64,000 nucleotides of DNA from Catellatospora sp. KI3 (lineage in GTDB: Bacteria; Actinomycetota; Actinomycetes; Mycobacteriales; Micromonosporaceae). The stretch spans positions 62,001 through 126,000 of the forward strand of contig NZ_JASAMB010000016.1 of NCBI RefSeq assembly GCF_029948125.1. The letters are read 5' to 3'. Both the position numbers and the translations under genes were made by a program. Shown here piece after piece: positions 35,985 to 44,566 of the stretch; positions within the stretch are counted from its first letter, which is position 1, and every line of letters begins with the position of its first letter. The notes beneath the pieces are model-generated. The model made no database searches, was not told the DNA's origin, and saw nothing but the letters and a program-made list of their open reading frames with translations.

Positions 35985-36035
35985 GGTGATCCTCCCCGCC
36001 GGGAAGCCTACCCGCGCGCGGCACCGTCGACTGCC

Positions 36036-36097
36036 CGCTCCGTCCGGGATGGACGGAGCGGAGAGGTGGTCCGGGCACCGGCCGGCGCCCGGACCAC
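36036..36097 (-). terminator. Two tandem stem-loops after the M4 protease gene
   Basis: GTGGTCCGGGC/GCCCGGACCAC (36066-36097, 11 bp) lies nine bases beyond the protease stop and a second hairpin CGCTCCGTCC/GGACGGAGCG (36036-36060, 10 bp) follows. Together they separate the protease transcript from the STAND gene start at 35984. They fill the 121-bp gap. Confidence 0.65.
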
Positions 36098-36105
36098 ACT
36101 GCCGG

Positions 36106-38331
36106 TCACGGCAGGGCGTACTTGGACTTCAGGTAGTTCTGGGTGGAGACGCGGGCGGCGTCGGTCAGGGCGCTGGAGTAGACCAGCAGCTCGGCCAGGT
36201 CGCCCTGCATGAAGTACGACGAGTAGTACGCGCCGATCTGGTTGATCGCCCAGCCGCCGCTGGCCGACCCCGACGTGGTGCTGTAGAGCGTCCCGTCGCG
36301 GTAGACCTTGAGCGTGGCGCCGTCGTACCGGATCACCAGGTCGTGGAAGACCCGGGTGTTGCCGATGGTGGTCGTGGCCGTCGGCAGGCCGTTGGAGCCG
36401 TAGACCAGCGCCTGGGTGCCGTTCTCCCAGCGCAGCTGGTTGTTGGCGCTGTCCCCGCCCGGCCCGAGGATCATGCTGAACGACTCGGTCGTCTTGGTGT
36501 TCTTGCCGACCACGAAGATGGTGAACGCCGACGGGTTGATCGCGGTCAGCGCCAGCGACTGGCTGCCGCCGAAGCGGATGACCGGCTTGCCGTTGACGAC
36601 GCCGCTGACCACGGTGGGCTGGCGGGCGGCGACGGTCATGCTGGCGTGGTGCGCGGTGCCGCTCTGGTCGGCCCAGTTGCTGACCTTGCCGGCGCTGCTG
36701 GTCACGCCCGCGTCGGCGCGCAGCCAGACCAGGCTGCCCGCGACCGGCCCGGTGGCGCACGGGTCGGTGCCGACCACGTTGACCGCGGCCCAGGCCAGGT
36801 GCACGGCCTTGTGCTCGGTCGAGCAGGCGCCGTAGAGGTCGGCCGCGGCGGCCAGGGTGTGCGTGCGGGCCTGCGCGTACGTCTCACTGGTCACGAAGTA
36901 CACGTCCAGCGCCCGGTACCAGATCTTCTCCGCCTTGGCCCGGCCGATGCCGGTCACCGCGGCGGCCGACCCGCAGATCGGGCTGGTGCCGTACGCGGTG
37001 GCGCCGGTGCCCTCGGCCAGGTCGAAGTAGAAGTGGTTGGCCACGCCGGAGGAGTAGTGCGGGTCGGCGCTGCCGATGCCGGAGAACCAGCAGCCGTACG
37101 ACGAGCCGTCCAGCGGCGGGTTGTACATGTAGCGCAGCGGCGCCCCGGTGCCGAAGATGTCGATCTTCTCGCCGACCAGGTAGTCGCCCGGGTCGGCGGC
37201 CACGCCGGCGTAGAACTCCACCATGTTGCCGAAGATGTCGCTGGTCGCCTCGTTGAGGCCGCCGGACTCGCCGGAGTAGACCAGCCCGGCCAGCGCCTCG
37301 GTCACGCCGTGGCTCATCTCGTGGCCGGCCACGTCCAGCGCGGTCAGCGGCCGGAGGTTGCTCGAGCCGTCGCCGTAGGTCATCTGGGTGCCGTCCCAGA
37401 AGGCGTTGACGTAGTTGCTGCCGTAGTGCACCCGCGAGGTGACCCCGGCGCAGGCGCCCAGGATGCCGCAGCGGCTGTGCACGTTCTTGAAGTAGTCGTA
37501 GGTCTTGGCGGCGCCGAAGTGGGCGTCGACCCCGGCGGTCTGCGGGCTGCTCGTCGCGCCGTTGCCCCAGATGTTGTCGGCGTCGGTCATCACCGCGCAG
37601 GTGCCGCCGGTGAGGTTGCTCATGCTGCAGACCTTGTTGTTGCCGTGCGACGGGTCGATCAGCGAGTACACCACCGGCGACACCGAGGTCTGCGTGGTGT
37701 CGATCGAGACGGTCCCGGAGTACTGCGAGTAGCCGGTGCCCAGCACGGACTCGACCTCGTCGAAGCTGCCGCGCACGGTGCCGGTCAGCGCGTCGGTCAG
37801 GACGTGCAGCACCGAGGGGGTCTGGCCGTCGGGCGCCCACCCGCGTACGACGGTCTCCCAGGCCAGCCGCGGCGCGGCCGGGGTGCTGGCGTCGACGAAC
37901 AGCTCGCTGCCGCCGACGGAGGTGATCCGGCCCTCGAACGCCTTGGCTGCGGCGGTCTGCGCGGCGGCCGCGGTGACCTTGGGCAGGACGCCGAGGGTCA
38001 GCGGCGCGGTGAGGCCGGTCGCGGCGCCCGCGAAGGCGCCGTTCGGGGCGGTGTGCACCACCAGGTCACCGCCGTAGACCCGCAGGCCGTGGTAGCTGCG
38101 CTGGTAGCGGACGTGGCCGGCGCCGGAGGTGTCGGCGATGACGCGCCCGGCGGTGTACGTCTCGGCGTCGGTGCCGTGGATCACGTCGCGGTGCTGTGCC
38201 AGCGCGGCGGCGGCAGTGGCGGCCAGGCTCGGCGCGCCGGTGGGCGCGGCGGCGGACGCGGCCGCCGGCAGCGGGGTGAGCAGGGCGGCCAGCAGGACTG
38301 CGCCGGCGGCACCCGCGAGGGTACGTCTCAT
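36106..38331 (-). CDS. Secreted M4 (thermolysin-family) metalloprotease with C-terminal LamG-like module
   Basis: 741 residues: signal peptide (MRRTLAGAAGAVLLAALLTP), FTP/PepSY propeptide to about residue 215, the M4 catalytic domain, and a C-terminal concanavalin-like domain of about 210 residues (LVWLRADAGVTSSAGKVSNW to AELLVYSSALTDAARV). Zinc site: HEMSH near residue 333 and Glu in GLNEATSDIFG, 25th from the first His as in thermolysin; the catalytic His region is DPHYSSGVANHFYFDLA. The C-terminal module may bind glycans or substrate. ATG at 38331 has GGAGAGG six bases upstream. A/T-rich sequence at 38345-38420 probably carries its promoter. Confidence 0.94.
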   Translation of the reverse strand: MRRTLAGAAGAVLLAALLTPLPAAASAAAPTGAPSLAATAAAALAQHRDVIHGTDAETYTAGRVIADTSGAGHVRYQRSYHGLRVYGGDLVVHTAPNGAFAGAATGLTAPLTLGVLPKVTAAAAQTAAAKAFEGRITSVGGSELFVDASTPAAPRLAWETVVRGWAPDGQTPSVLHVLTDALTGTVRGSFDEVESVLGTGYSQYSGTVSIDTTQTSVSPVVYSLIDPSHGNNKVCSMSNLTGGTCAVMTDADNIWGNGATSSPQTAGVDAHFGAAKTYDYFKNVHSRCGILGACAGVTSRVHYGSNYVNAFWDGTQMTYGDGSSNLRPLTALDVAGHEMSHGVTEALAGLVYSGESGGLNEATSDIFGNMVEFYAGVAADPGDYLVGEKIDIFGTGAPLRYMYNPPLDGSSYGCWFSGIGSADPHYSSGVANHFYFDLAEGTGATAYGTSPICGSAAAVTGIGRAKAEKIWYRALDVYFVTSETYAQARTHTLAAAADLYGACSTEHKAVHLAWAAVNVVGTDPCATGPVAGSLVWLRADAGVTSSAGKVSNWADQSGTAHHASMTVAARQPTVVSGVVNGKPVIRFGGSQSLALTAINPSAFTIFVVGKNTKTTESFSMILGPGGDSANNQLRWENGTQALVYGSNGLPTATTTIGNTRVFHDLVIRYDGATLKVYRDGTLYSTTSGSASGGWAINQIGAYYSSYFMQGDLAELLVYSSALTDAARVSTQNYLKSKYALP

Positions 38332-38482
38332 GTGTGTCCTCTCCAACTCGTCAACCGCCGCCGATGAATTGACGGCAGTTGATATCTATCGAAGAAAACG
38401 ACAGTTGTAAATATAGATGAATGGCGCTCACTCAGCCTCGGGTGGCGGCGGGGCCGGCAGTGCCGGACCCCGCCGCCACGGC

Positions 38483-40645
38483 TCAGCGGTTGCCGGTGCG
38501 GTCGAGGCTGAGCTCGGCCGCGGCACCGGTGAGCGGGCCGGCGGCCGACACCTCGACGGCCCGGCCGCCACTGGCGGGCAGCGCGCCGCGCTGGTGGCGG
38601 CCCGGTCGCGACGGCCACCAGAACCGCTGCCCCAGCAGCATGGCGATGGCCGGGACGACCAGGGTCCGCACCAGCAGCGTGTCCAGCAGTACGCCGATGC
38701 CGACGATGACGCCCAGCTGGGTCAGCACGATCACCGGCAGCACGCCCAGCACGGTGAACACGGCCGCGAGCAGCACGCCCGCCGAGGTGATCACTCCGCC
38801 GGTGGCCGACAGCGCCTTCAGCATGCCGGCGCGGGTGTCGCCGCGCTGCTCGGTCTCCTCCCGGGCCCGGGTGACCAGGAAGATGTTGTAGTCGACCCCG
38901 AGCGCCACCAGGAACAGGAACGCCAGCAGCGGGACGCTGGCGGCCAGGGCCGGGATGTCGAGCAGCTGGAACACCAGGCTCGCCGCGCCGAGGCTCGCGG
39001 CGTAGCTGACCACGACGGTGAGCAGCAGCAGGAGCGGGCCGACCAGCGAACGCAGCAGCACGATCAGTACCAGCAGGACCACGGCCAGGACCAGTGGGGC
39101 GACGACCATGTCGTCGCGGGTGTTGGCGTCGCGCTGGTCCAGATCGGCGGCCGGCTGCCCGCCCACCAGGGCCTGCGCGCCCGGCACGGCGGCCAGCCGC
39201 TGGCGCAGCGCGGTGACGGTGCGGTCGGCGGCGGCGGTGCCGGACTCGTCGGCCAGCTGGATCGAGAACTGCGCGAGGGTGCCGTCGAGCGAGACCTCGG
39301 TGCGGCCGACGGCGGTCACTCCCGGCGTCTGGCGGGCGGTGTCGGCCGCCGCCGGGGCGGTCTGGGCGGTGGTCACGGCGACCACGGGCTGCGCCGATCC
39401 GGCCGGGAAGTGCCGGGCCAGCGTCTGCTGCGCGCGTACCGACTCGACCTCGGTGCGGAACTGCTCGGTCTGCGACAGCCCGATCCGGGTGGTGAGCAGG
39501 CCGGCGGACAGGGCCGTGAGGATGACGACGGCGACGGCCAGGACCGCTGCCGGGCGGCGGCTGACTAGCCGGGCGATACGCGCCCAGAGCCCCGACTCGG
39601 TGGTGTCGGCGCTGCCGGGGGTGGGCGTACGCGGCCAGAACGCACCGCGCGGCACGCAGGCCAGCGCGGCGGGCAGCACGATCAGCCCGAACAGCAGCGC
39701 GACGGCGACCCCGGCCGCGGCGGCCACGCCGAGCGTGCGGTTGCTGGTCAGCACCGCGGTGAGCAGGGTGAGCAGCGCCAGGATGACGGTGCCGGCGCTG
39801 CCGATGATCGCGGGTCCGGCCGACCGGACGGCGGTGGCCAGCGCCGCGCGCCGGTCGGGGGTGCGGCGCAGCTCCTCGCGGTAGCGCGAGATGAGCAGCA
39901 GCGCGTAGTCGGTGCCCGCGCCGAACACCAGCACCGAGACGATGCCCGCGACGGAGGCGTCGGTCGGTTCGCCGATGAGTCGCCCGATGCCGGGCAGCAG
40001 CTTGGCGGTCACCTGGTCGGCCAGGCCGATGACGGTGAGCGGGATGAGCCACAGGATCGGGCTGCGGTACGTGATGAGCAGCAGCACGGCCACGACCGCG
40101 GCGGTGGCGGCCAGCAGCGTCACGTCCGCGCCCTCGAACGCGGCCGAGATGTCGCGCCCGAACGCCGCACCGCCGGTGACCTGCGCGCTGACCCCGGTGG
40201 GCAGGCCGTCGCCGGTGCTCAGCCGCGCGCGCACCTGGTCGACGGTGGCGTTGACCGTGTCGCGGTCCAGGTCCGGTGTGAAGGGCAGCACCACCAGGGC
40301 CGCCCGGCCGTCGTCGGAGTACCGCGCGGGCGGTGCGTCGCCGATGCCGTCGAGGCCGGTCAGCGCGGTGGCGGTCGCGGCCAGCGCGGTGCGGTCGGCC
40401 TCGGTGAGGGGACCCTCGGGGCGTTCGAACACGACGATGGCGGAGGTGGCGCGGCCGCTGGCGAACCGGTCGAGCAGCGCGGTCACGCGCGTGGACTGCG
40501 CGCCCTCGGGCAGGCCGTCGGTGGGGCTCGCCTCGGGCTGCGCCGGTGTCATGAGCAACGCCAGTGTCGACAGGGCCACCGTGGCCAGCAGGACGAGCAC
40601 GGCTCCGATCCGGCTGGTGATCCAGGTGGCGATGCGCTCACCCAT
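38483..40645 (-). CDS. MMPL/RND family exporter
   Basis: 720 residues, two tandem halves each of one helix, a large outside domain and five helices. Landmarks: N-terminal MGERIATWITSRIGAVLVLL, GTDYALLLISRYREELRR in the first half, VALGVDYNIFLVTRAREETE in the second (the GxDYxxxL/F proton-relay segments). The family exports lipids, antibiotics or dyes with proton drive. The AGGAG lies 11 bases before the ATG at 40645. Divergent from a MarR gene with twin operator sites between, so it is probably a MarR-controlled efflux pump. Confidence 0.92.
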   Translation of the reverse strand: MGERIATWITSRIGAVLVLLATVALSTLALLMTPAQPEASPTDGLPEGAQSTRVTALLDRFASGRATSAIVVFERPEGPLTEADRTALAATATALTGLDGIGDAPPARYSDDGRAALVVLPFTPDLDRDTVNATVDQVRARLSTGDGLPTGVSAQVTGGAAFGRDISAAFEGADVTLLAATAAVVAVLLLITYRSPILWLIPLTVIGLADQVTAKLLPGIGRLIGEPTDASVAGIVSVLVFGAGTDYALLLISRYREELRRTPDRRAALATAVRSAGPAIIGSAGTVILALLTLLTAVLTSNRTLGVAAAAGVAVALLFGLIVLPAALACVPRGAFWPRTPTPGSADTTESGLWARIARLVSRRPAAVLAVAVVILTALSAGLLTTRIGLSQTEQFRTEVESVRAQQTLARHFPAGSAQPVVAVTTAQTAPAAADTARQTPGVTAVGRTEVSLDGTLAQFSIQLADESGTAAADRTVTALRQRLAAVPGAQALVGGQPAADLDQRDANTRDDMVVAPLVLAVVLLVLIVLLRSLVGPLLLLLTVVVSYAASLGAASLVFQLLDIPALAASVPLLAFLFLVALGVDYNIFLVTRAREETEQRGDTRAGMLKALSATGGVITSAGVLLAAVFTVLGVLPVIVLTQLGVIVGIGVLLDTLLVRTLVVPAIAMLLGQRFWWPSRPGRHQRGALPASGGRAVEVSAAGPLTGAAAELSLDRTGNR

Positions 40646-40668
40646 GATGTGTGCACTCCTCATATTTA

Positions 40669-40697
40669 TTCGCTGAACGAAAGGTTCGATCGCCGAA
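40669..40697. promoter_or_regulatory. Twin TTCG-N5-CGAA operator sites between mmpL and marR
   Basis: TTCG-CTGAA-CGAA (40669-40681) and TTCG-ATCGC-CGAA (40685-40697), 16 bp apart, fill an A/T-richer 69-bp divergent promoter region. Most likely MarR binding sites controlling both genes. Confidence 0.6.
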
Positions 40698-40714
40698 ATG
40701 ATAGACTCACCGCC

Positions 40715-41203
40715 ATGGTGCGGCAACCTGAGCCCCCGGCCGAGCGACCGGCGGCGCTGGCGGAGCTGATCTCGGCCCTGCGCGAGAGCAGCGTGGAGAG
40801 CGACGTCTTCGTGGACGTGTTCGCGCGGGCGCACCGGCTCGGCCGCAGCGACCTCAACGCCGTCATGTGGATCACGTCGGCGGCGCAGGAGGGCACCCCG
40901 CTGACCGCCGGGGAGCTGGCCGCGCGCCTCGGGCTGGGCGCCCCCGCGACGACTTCGCTGATCGACCGGCTGGAGGCGTCCGGGCACGTGGAACGCACCC
41001 GCGACCCGCACGACCGGCGCCGCGTCACGCTGGCCATGAAGCCGTCGGCGCTGCTGATGGCGTACGACTTCTTCCAGCCGCTGGGCGCCCGGATCGAGAC
41101 CGCGCTGACCGACCTGCCCACCGCCGACCTGCTGGTGGCCGCCGCGGTGCTCAGGCGGATGACCGCCGCCATCGTCGAGTCGCGCGAGGCCGCACGCGCC
41201 TGA
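40715..41203 (+). CDS. MarR family transcriptional regulator
   Basis: 162 residues with the MarR winged helix: DLNAVMWITSAAQEGTPLTA, GELAARLGLGAPATTSLIDR and the wing VERTRDPHDRRRVTLAM (residues about 49-110). Divergent from the MMPL exporter; it probably represses the pump and itself until a ligand binds. No clear RBS before the ATG at 40715, so the mRNA may be nearly leaderless. Confidence 0.92.
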   Translation: MVRQPEPPAERPAALAELISALRESSVESDVFVDVFARAHRLGRSDLNAVMWITSAAQEGTPLTAGELAARLGLGAPATTSLIDRLEASGHVERTRDPHDRRRVTLAMKPSALLMAYDFFQPLGARIETALTDLPTADLLVAAAVLRRMTAAIVESREAARA

Positions 41204-41270
41204 ACCGGCCGCGTCTGGACGACGCGCCCCCCGCTGCCCACACTGGAGCCCGGCTGAGGAGGGCCGCATC

Positions 41271-42056
41271 GTGCTGTGGGTGAACTTAGCGGTCAGCGGG
41301 CTGGCCGCGCTGGCGGTGGTGCTGGCGGCGTTCGCCGTCGGCGTCGGCAAGGGCCTGCACCGGGTGGTGGACGTGGCCTGGGGCCTGGGCTTCGCCGCGG
41401 TGGCGGTCACGACGTACGCGCTGTCGGCCGGGCACGGCGATCCGGTCCGGCGGGCGCTGGTGACGGTGCTGACCGTGGTCTGGGGTGTCCGGCTGGCGGC
41501 GCACATCGCCTGGCGGGGGCGCGGCCACGGCGAGGACCCGCGCTACGAGAAGCTGCTGTCGCGGGCCCGGGGCAGCCGCACCTGGTACGCGCTGCGGACG
41601 GTGTACCTGCTGCAGTGGGCCATCATGTGGTTCGTCTCGCTGCCGGTGCAGGTCGCGCAGTACGACGCCGATCCGCCGACCTGGTGGCTGGCGCCCGGCG
41701 CGGCCCTGTGGGCGGTCGGGCTGTTCTTCGAGGCGGTCGGCGACGCGCAGCTGGTGCGCTTCACCGCGGACCCGGCCAATCGCGGCAAGGTGCTGGACAC
41801 GGGCTTGTGGCGCTATACCCGGCACCCGAACTACTTCGGGGACGCGTGCGTGTGGTGGGGGCTGTGGCTGCTGGCCGCCGCGAGCGGCTGGGCCGGGGCG
41901 GCCACGGTGCTGTCGCCGCTGCTGATGACGTGGCTGCTCGCGGCCAAGAGCGGCAAGCCGCTGCTGGAGGCCGGGCTGCTGCGGCGGCGGCCGGGCTACC
42001 GCGAGTACATCGAGCGGACCAGCGGCTTCGTGCCCCGGCCGCCCCGGCGGCGGTAG
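41271..42056 (+). CDS. DUF1295 (steroid reductase-like) membrane protein
   Basis: 261 residues with six to seven membrane helices. The C-terminal signature is DTGLWRYTRHPNYFGDACVW plus GLWLLAAASG and GYREYIERTSGFVPRPP, typical of DUF1295/ICMT-like membrane reductases or methyltransferases. Substrate unknown, probably lipid-like. GTG at 41271 has GAGGAGGG seven bases upstream. The sixth codon (41286-41288) is TTA, a rare leucine codon in such genomes, which could make translation depend on a bldA-type tRNA. Confidence 0.85.
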   Translation: MLWVNLAVSGLAALAVVLAAFAVGVGKGLHRVVDVAWGLGFAAVAVTTYALSAGHGDPVRRALVTVLTVVWGVRLAAHIAWRGRGHGEDPRYEKLLSRARGSRTWYALRTVYLLQWAIMWFVSLPVQVAQYDADPPTWWLAPGAALWAVGLFFEAVGDAQLVRFTADPANRGKVLDTGLWRYTRHPNYFGDACVWWGLWLLAAASGWAGAATVLSPLLMTWLLAAKSGKPLLEAGLLRRRPGYREYIERTSGFVPRPPRRR

Positions 42057-42130
42057 GTTGCCGGGTGCCCGGGTGCGGAGCAGCCGCGCTAGCGTGTGCG
42101 GGTCTGTCTCCTTCCACGATCGGTATTGCG

Positions 42131-42598
42131 ATGAGCCAGCTCGAAGACGTAGGCGACCAGGACGGCTGGCGCTGCTGGGTATGCGACGAACGGGTCGACC
42201 CCGGGGTCTCGGTGAACGACCCGCGCGGGCCGAGTGTCGACAGCAGGACCGCGAACCCGAAGTCGGCGAAGAAGGGCGGCGGTGACTACGCGGGCGGGGA
42301 GCGGCTGGCCCACCGCGCCTGCAACACCCGCAAAGGCGCGGTGACCGCGGTGATCCCGTGGCCGGTGGAGCTGATCGTGTTCGACCCGGCGCCGCTGACG
42401 TCGGTGGCCGAGCGGCTGGACCGCAAGGGCGGCCGCGAGGTCGTCGCCCGGTGCGCGGACCGCGCCGACGCCCAGCGGGTGGCCGACTGGCTGGTCGACC
42501 GCTTCTCCCGGCTGGCGCCCGCGCTGGACGTCAGCGCGAGTGTCGACCCGGGCGGCGGCCAGTTCCTGGTCGCCCTGACCACCGGCCGCCGCCGCTGA
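42131..42598 (+). CDS. HNH-like zinc-finger protein of unknown function
   Basis: 155 residues. An N-terminal Cys pair (RCWVCDERVDP, residues 15-18) and a second ligand set (LAHRACNTRKG, near residue 60) have the spacing of HNH zinc-ribbon endonucleases, with the final RxCNxRKG typical of them, but the central Asp-His catalytic pair is not evident. The C-terminal half (VVARCADRADAQRVADWLVD) is an unrelated alpha/beta segment. May be a degenerate HNH protein or a nucleic-acid binder. 74 bp after the DUF1295 gene. Confidence 0.7.
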   Translation: MSQLEDVGDQDGWRCWVCDERVDPGVSVNDPRGPSVDSRTANPKSAKKGGGDYAGGERLAHRACNTRKGAVTAVIPWPVELIVFDPAPLTSVAERLDRKGGREVVARCADRADAQRVADWLVDRFSRLAPALDVSASVDPGGGQFLVALTTGRRR

Positions 42599-42642
42599 TC
42601 CCACTCGTCTCCACCCGCTCACGTTGAACCCGTCGAGCGTTG

Positions 42643-42688
42643 AGAAGGGTCCCTTCTACGTCGGATTCCGATAAGAAGGGACCCTTCC
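42643..42688. repeat. Palindromic intergenic repeat, AGAAGGGTCCCTTCT family, copy 1
   Basis: AGAAGGGTCCCTTCT (42643-42657, itself a palindrome) and AGAAGGGACCCTTCC (42674-42688) flank a loop with a small TCGG-ATT-CCGA stem. Arms match at 14 of 15 positions. A second copy is at 53782-53827. Sits between convergent genes. Confidence 0.85.
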
Positions 42689-42705
42689 TTCGTGTGCGGC
42701 GGGGG

Positions 42706-42960
42706 TCAGGGGCAGGGCTCGGAGGTGATCTCGTAGTACGAGGTGTAGGCGCCCCAGTGGTAGCTGGGGTCGCCGGGGCACTCGCTGAAGGTGGAGGCGC
42801 CGACGAGGTTGCTGTGCGCCGCGTCGTCGAAGTACGCGACGAAGACGATGTTGCCGTTGGCCTGGGCGGGCGTGGCGCCGGCGACCAGGCCGAGTCCGGT
42901 CACCGCGGCGATGGCGGCGAGTCGTACGGCGATCCGGGTGCGGGTTCGTGACCTGCGCAT
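42706..42960 (-). CDS. Small secreted DUF6289-like protein
   Basis: 84 residues: signal peptide (RIAVRLAAIAAVTGLGLVAG, cleavage after AQA) then a mature peptide of about 50 residues. Two Cys remain in the mature part (SECPGD and EPCP at the very end), and the segment VAYFDDAAHSNLVGASTFSE, then GDPSYHWGAYTSYYE, fits the DUF6289 family of short secreted actinobacterial proteins. Strong RBS AGGAGG five bases before the ATG at 42960. Role unknown. Confidence 0.8.
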   Translation of the reverse strand: MRRSRTRTRIAVRLAAIAAVTGLGLVAGATPAQANGNIVFVAYFDDAAHSNLVGASTFSECPGDPSYHWGAYTSYYEITSEPCP

Positions 42961-43025
42961 TGGTGCCTCCTGAAGGCAGACGGATAGCCAATCATACATT
43001 CAAGTACGCCGATGCGCATGGTGGA

Positions 43026-43820
43026 TCAGGCGGCGCGCTTGTGCTCGGCGGTGGCGGGGGTGCCGGAGTGGACCCGGACCGGCAGCGGCAGCACCGGGGC
43101 GAGCGGCCCCTCGTCGTCGGGCCCGGTGTCGCCGAGCCGCCAGGAGCTCCCCGGGCGGCGCAGGCTGCCCGGCGGCCGCCGCCCGCCGAACCGGGGCAGG
43201 TTGAGCAGCAGCAGGAGCGCGTACCCGGCCAGCACCAGGCTGTGCGAGAGGATCCGGGCCGCCTCGACCCGGCCGAAGACGGCGTCGTTGGCGGTGAGCA
43301 GTCCCAGCACGACCACGAACGCCGTCATCACCGGCAGCAGCCCGTTGGGCCGGGTACGCCGCCAGGCCAGCCAGGCCAGCGCCGCGCCGATGGCGACGTT
43401 CCAGGCCGCCGACTCGTGCCACAGGTGCCCGGACGACACCGATCCGAACCCGGCGTGGTGCGCGTCGGCGGCGGCGAGGCTGCTGATCTGCGCCACCCCG
43501 AGCAGGAACTGCGCCAGGCCCACGGCCAGCAGCGCCAGGCGCAGTGCTCTCTCGGCCAGCGGGCTGCGCCGGGTGGATCCGGTCGCCGGGGGCGCGACCG
43601 GGGCCGCGGCCAGGATCGTCGCGAGTGCGTCGGGGCCGAGCGCGGGGGCGGGGAGTGCGGCGGCGGTACGGGTCAGGCGGGTCACCTGGTCGGCCCGCTC
43701 GGCCCAGGCCGTACAGCTCGCGCACCCGGCCGCGTGCGCGTCGACCGCCGCCGAGGCGGCCGGGTCGTGCTCGCCGTCGAGGCGGGCCGACAGCTGCTCG
43801 CGTGCCTGCGCACAGTCCAT
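43026..43820 (-). CDS. zf-HC2 membrane protein, putative SigC-linked anti-sigma factor
   Basis: 264 residues. N-terminal zinc-binding anti-sigma domain MDCAQAREQLSARLDGE then DAHAAGCASCTAW (His-x3-Cys-x2-Cys), then about four to five membrane helices starting near residue 85 (RLALLAVGLAQFLLGVAQI) and a His-containing loop (AHHAGFGSVSSGHLWHESAA) that could bind metal. The gene is divergent from sigC rather than downstream. A promoter GGGAAC-N17-CGACA ends at 43842, giving a predicted start of transcription near 43836; this favours initiation at 43820 or 43832 over the upstream ATG at 43841. Confidence 0.83.
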   Translation of the reverse strand: MDCAQAREQLSARLDGEHDPAASAAVDAHAAGCASCTAWAERADQVTRLTRTAAALPAPALGPDALATILAAAPVAPPATGSTRRSPLAERALRLALLAVGLAQFLLGVAQISSLAAADAHHAGFGSVSSGHLWHESAAWNVAIGAALAWLAWRRTRPNGLLPVMTAFVVVLGLLTANDAVFGRVEAARILSHSLVLAGYALLLLLNLPRFGGRRPPGSLRRPGSSWRLGDTGPDDEGPLAPVLPLPVRVHSGTPATAEHKRAA

Positions 43821-43841
43821 CCCCACTGCCATGCCCCCCAT

Positions 43842-43869
43842 TGTCGTACCTGCCCGCCGAAAAGTTCCC
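43842..43869 (-). promoter_or_regulatory. ECF-type promoter of the zf-HC2 gene
   Basis: On the minus strand: -35 GGGAAC (43869-43864), 17-bp spacer, -10 CGACA (43846-43842). The same format and spacing occur before ycnI (45374-45347). The rest of the sigC divergent region shows no matching plus-strand element. Confidence 0.6.
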
Positions 43870-43946
43870 AGCCGGGCGTGTGACCTGCGCTGCCGCCGCG
43901 ACCCGGCCCATCGCATCGACGACCGTCCAACGATACGATTCCCGGC

Positions 43947-44525
43947 ATGTCCTACGGCGCCCACGACGACCAGACCACGGCCCTGGCCCTGGCCGCCCGC
44001 GCGGGCGACGTACGGGCGGCCGAGGCGTTCGTCGCCGCGACCCAGCGCGACGTCATCCGGTTCCTGGCGCACCTGGCCGGTCCGGCCGACGCCGAGGACC
44101 TGGCCCAGGAGACGTTCCTGCGCGCCATGCGGGCGCTGCCCGGGTATGAGGGCCGCTCGAGCGCCCGCACCTGGCTGCTGTCCATCGCCCGGCACACGGC
44201 CATCGACCACCTGCGCGCGCTGACCCGCCGTCCCCGGACCGCGGACCTGTCCGACTGGGCCGCCACCGCCGACGCGGCCCGGACCGCCCAGGGCCCCCGG
44301 TTCGACGAGCAGGTGCTGATCAACCGGCTCATCAGCCAGCTCGATCCGGACCGGCGGGAGGCGTTCGTCGCCACGCAGGTCCTGGGCCTGTCCTATCTCG
44401 AAGCCGCCGAGGTGGTCGGCTGTCCGGTCGGGACGATCCGCTCGCGGGTGTCGCGTGCCCGCGAGGACCTGGCCGCCGCGCTGGCGGCAGACAACGCTCC
44501 GCACCGGCATCTGCGGGCCGTCTGA
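43947..44525 (+). CDS. sigC: ECF RNA polymerase sigma factor, SigC family
   Basis: 192 residues. Region 2: TQRDVIRFLAHLAGPADAED, LAQETFLRAMRALPGYEGRS, SARTWLLSIARHTAIDHLRA. Region 4: VATQVLGLSYLEAAEVVGCP and VGTIRSRVSRAREDLA. These stretches are close to Mycobacterium tuberculosis SigC as I remember it. SigC has been linked to copper acquisition there. Flanked by the zf-HC2 membrane gene (divergent) and ycnI (convergent), both with identical-format promoters that it probably recognises. No such promoter is seen before sigC itself. Confidence 0.9.
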   Translation: MSYGAHDDQTTALALAARAGDVRAAEAFVAATQRDVIRFLAHLAGPADAEDLAQETFLRAMRALPGYEGRSSARTWLLSIARHTAIDHLRALTRRPRTADLSDWAATADAARTAQGPRFDEQVLINRLISQLDPDRREAFVATQVLGLSYLEAAEVVGCPVGTIRSRVSRAREDLAAALAADNAPHRHLRAV

Positions 44526-44530
44526 CCGGC

Positions 44531-44558
44531 CGGCAGCCCGCCGGGCGGCGGGCTGCCG
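44531..44558. terminator. Bidirectional terminator between sigC and ycnI
   Basis: CGGCAGCCCGCC-GGGC-GGCGGGCTGCCG: 12-bp perfect stem, 4-nt loop, between the convergent stops at 44525 and 44567. Confidence 0.75.
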
Positions 44559-44566
44559 ACGCGCGG

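Noticed and set aside
32967-38367. Very long plus-strand open frames (1081 and 1150 codons) opposite the STAND and M4 genes
   Set aside because: They are antisense shadows produced by high GC; the minus-strand products have clear domains, signal peptide and RBS, while the plus-strand translations are low-complexity Arg/Gly/Ala-rich.
42643-42688. CRISPR-like repeat
   Set aside because: Two hairpins with a 16-nt spacer are one palindrome; there are no further regularly spaced copies and no cas genes.
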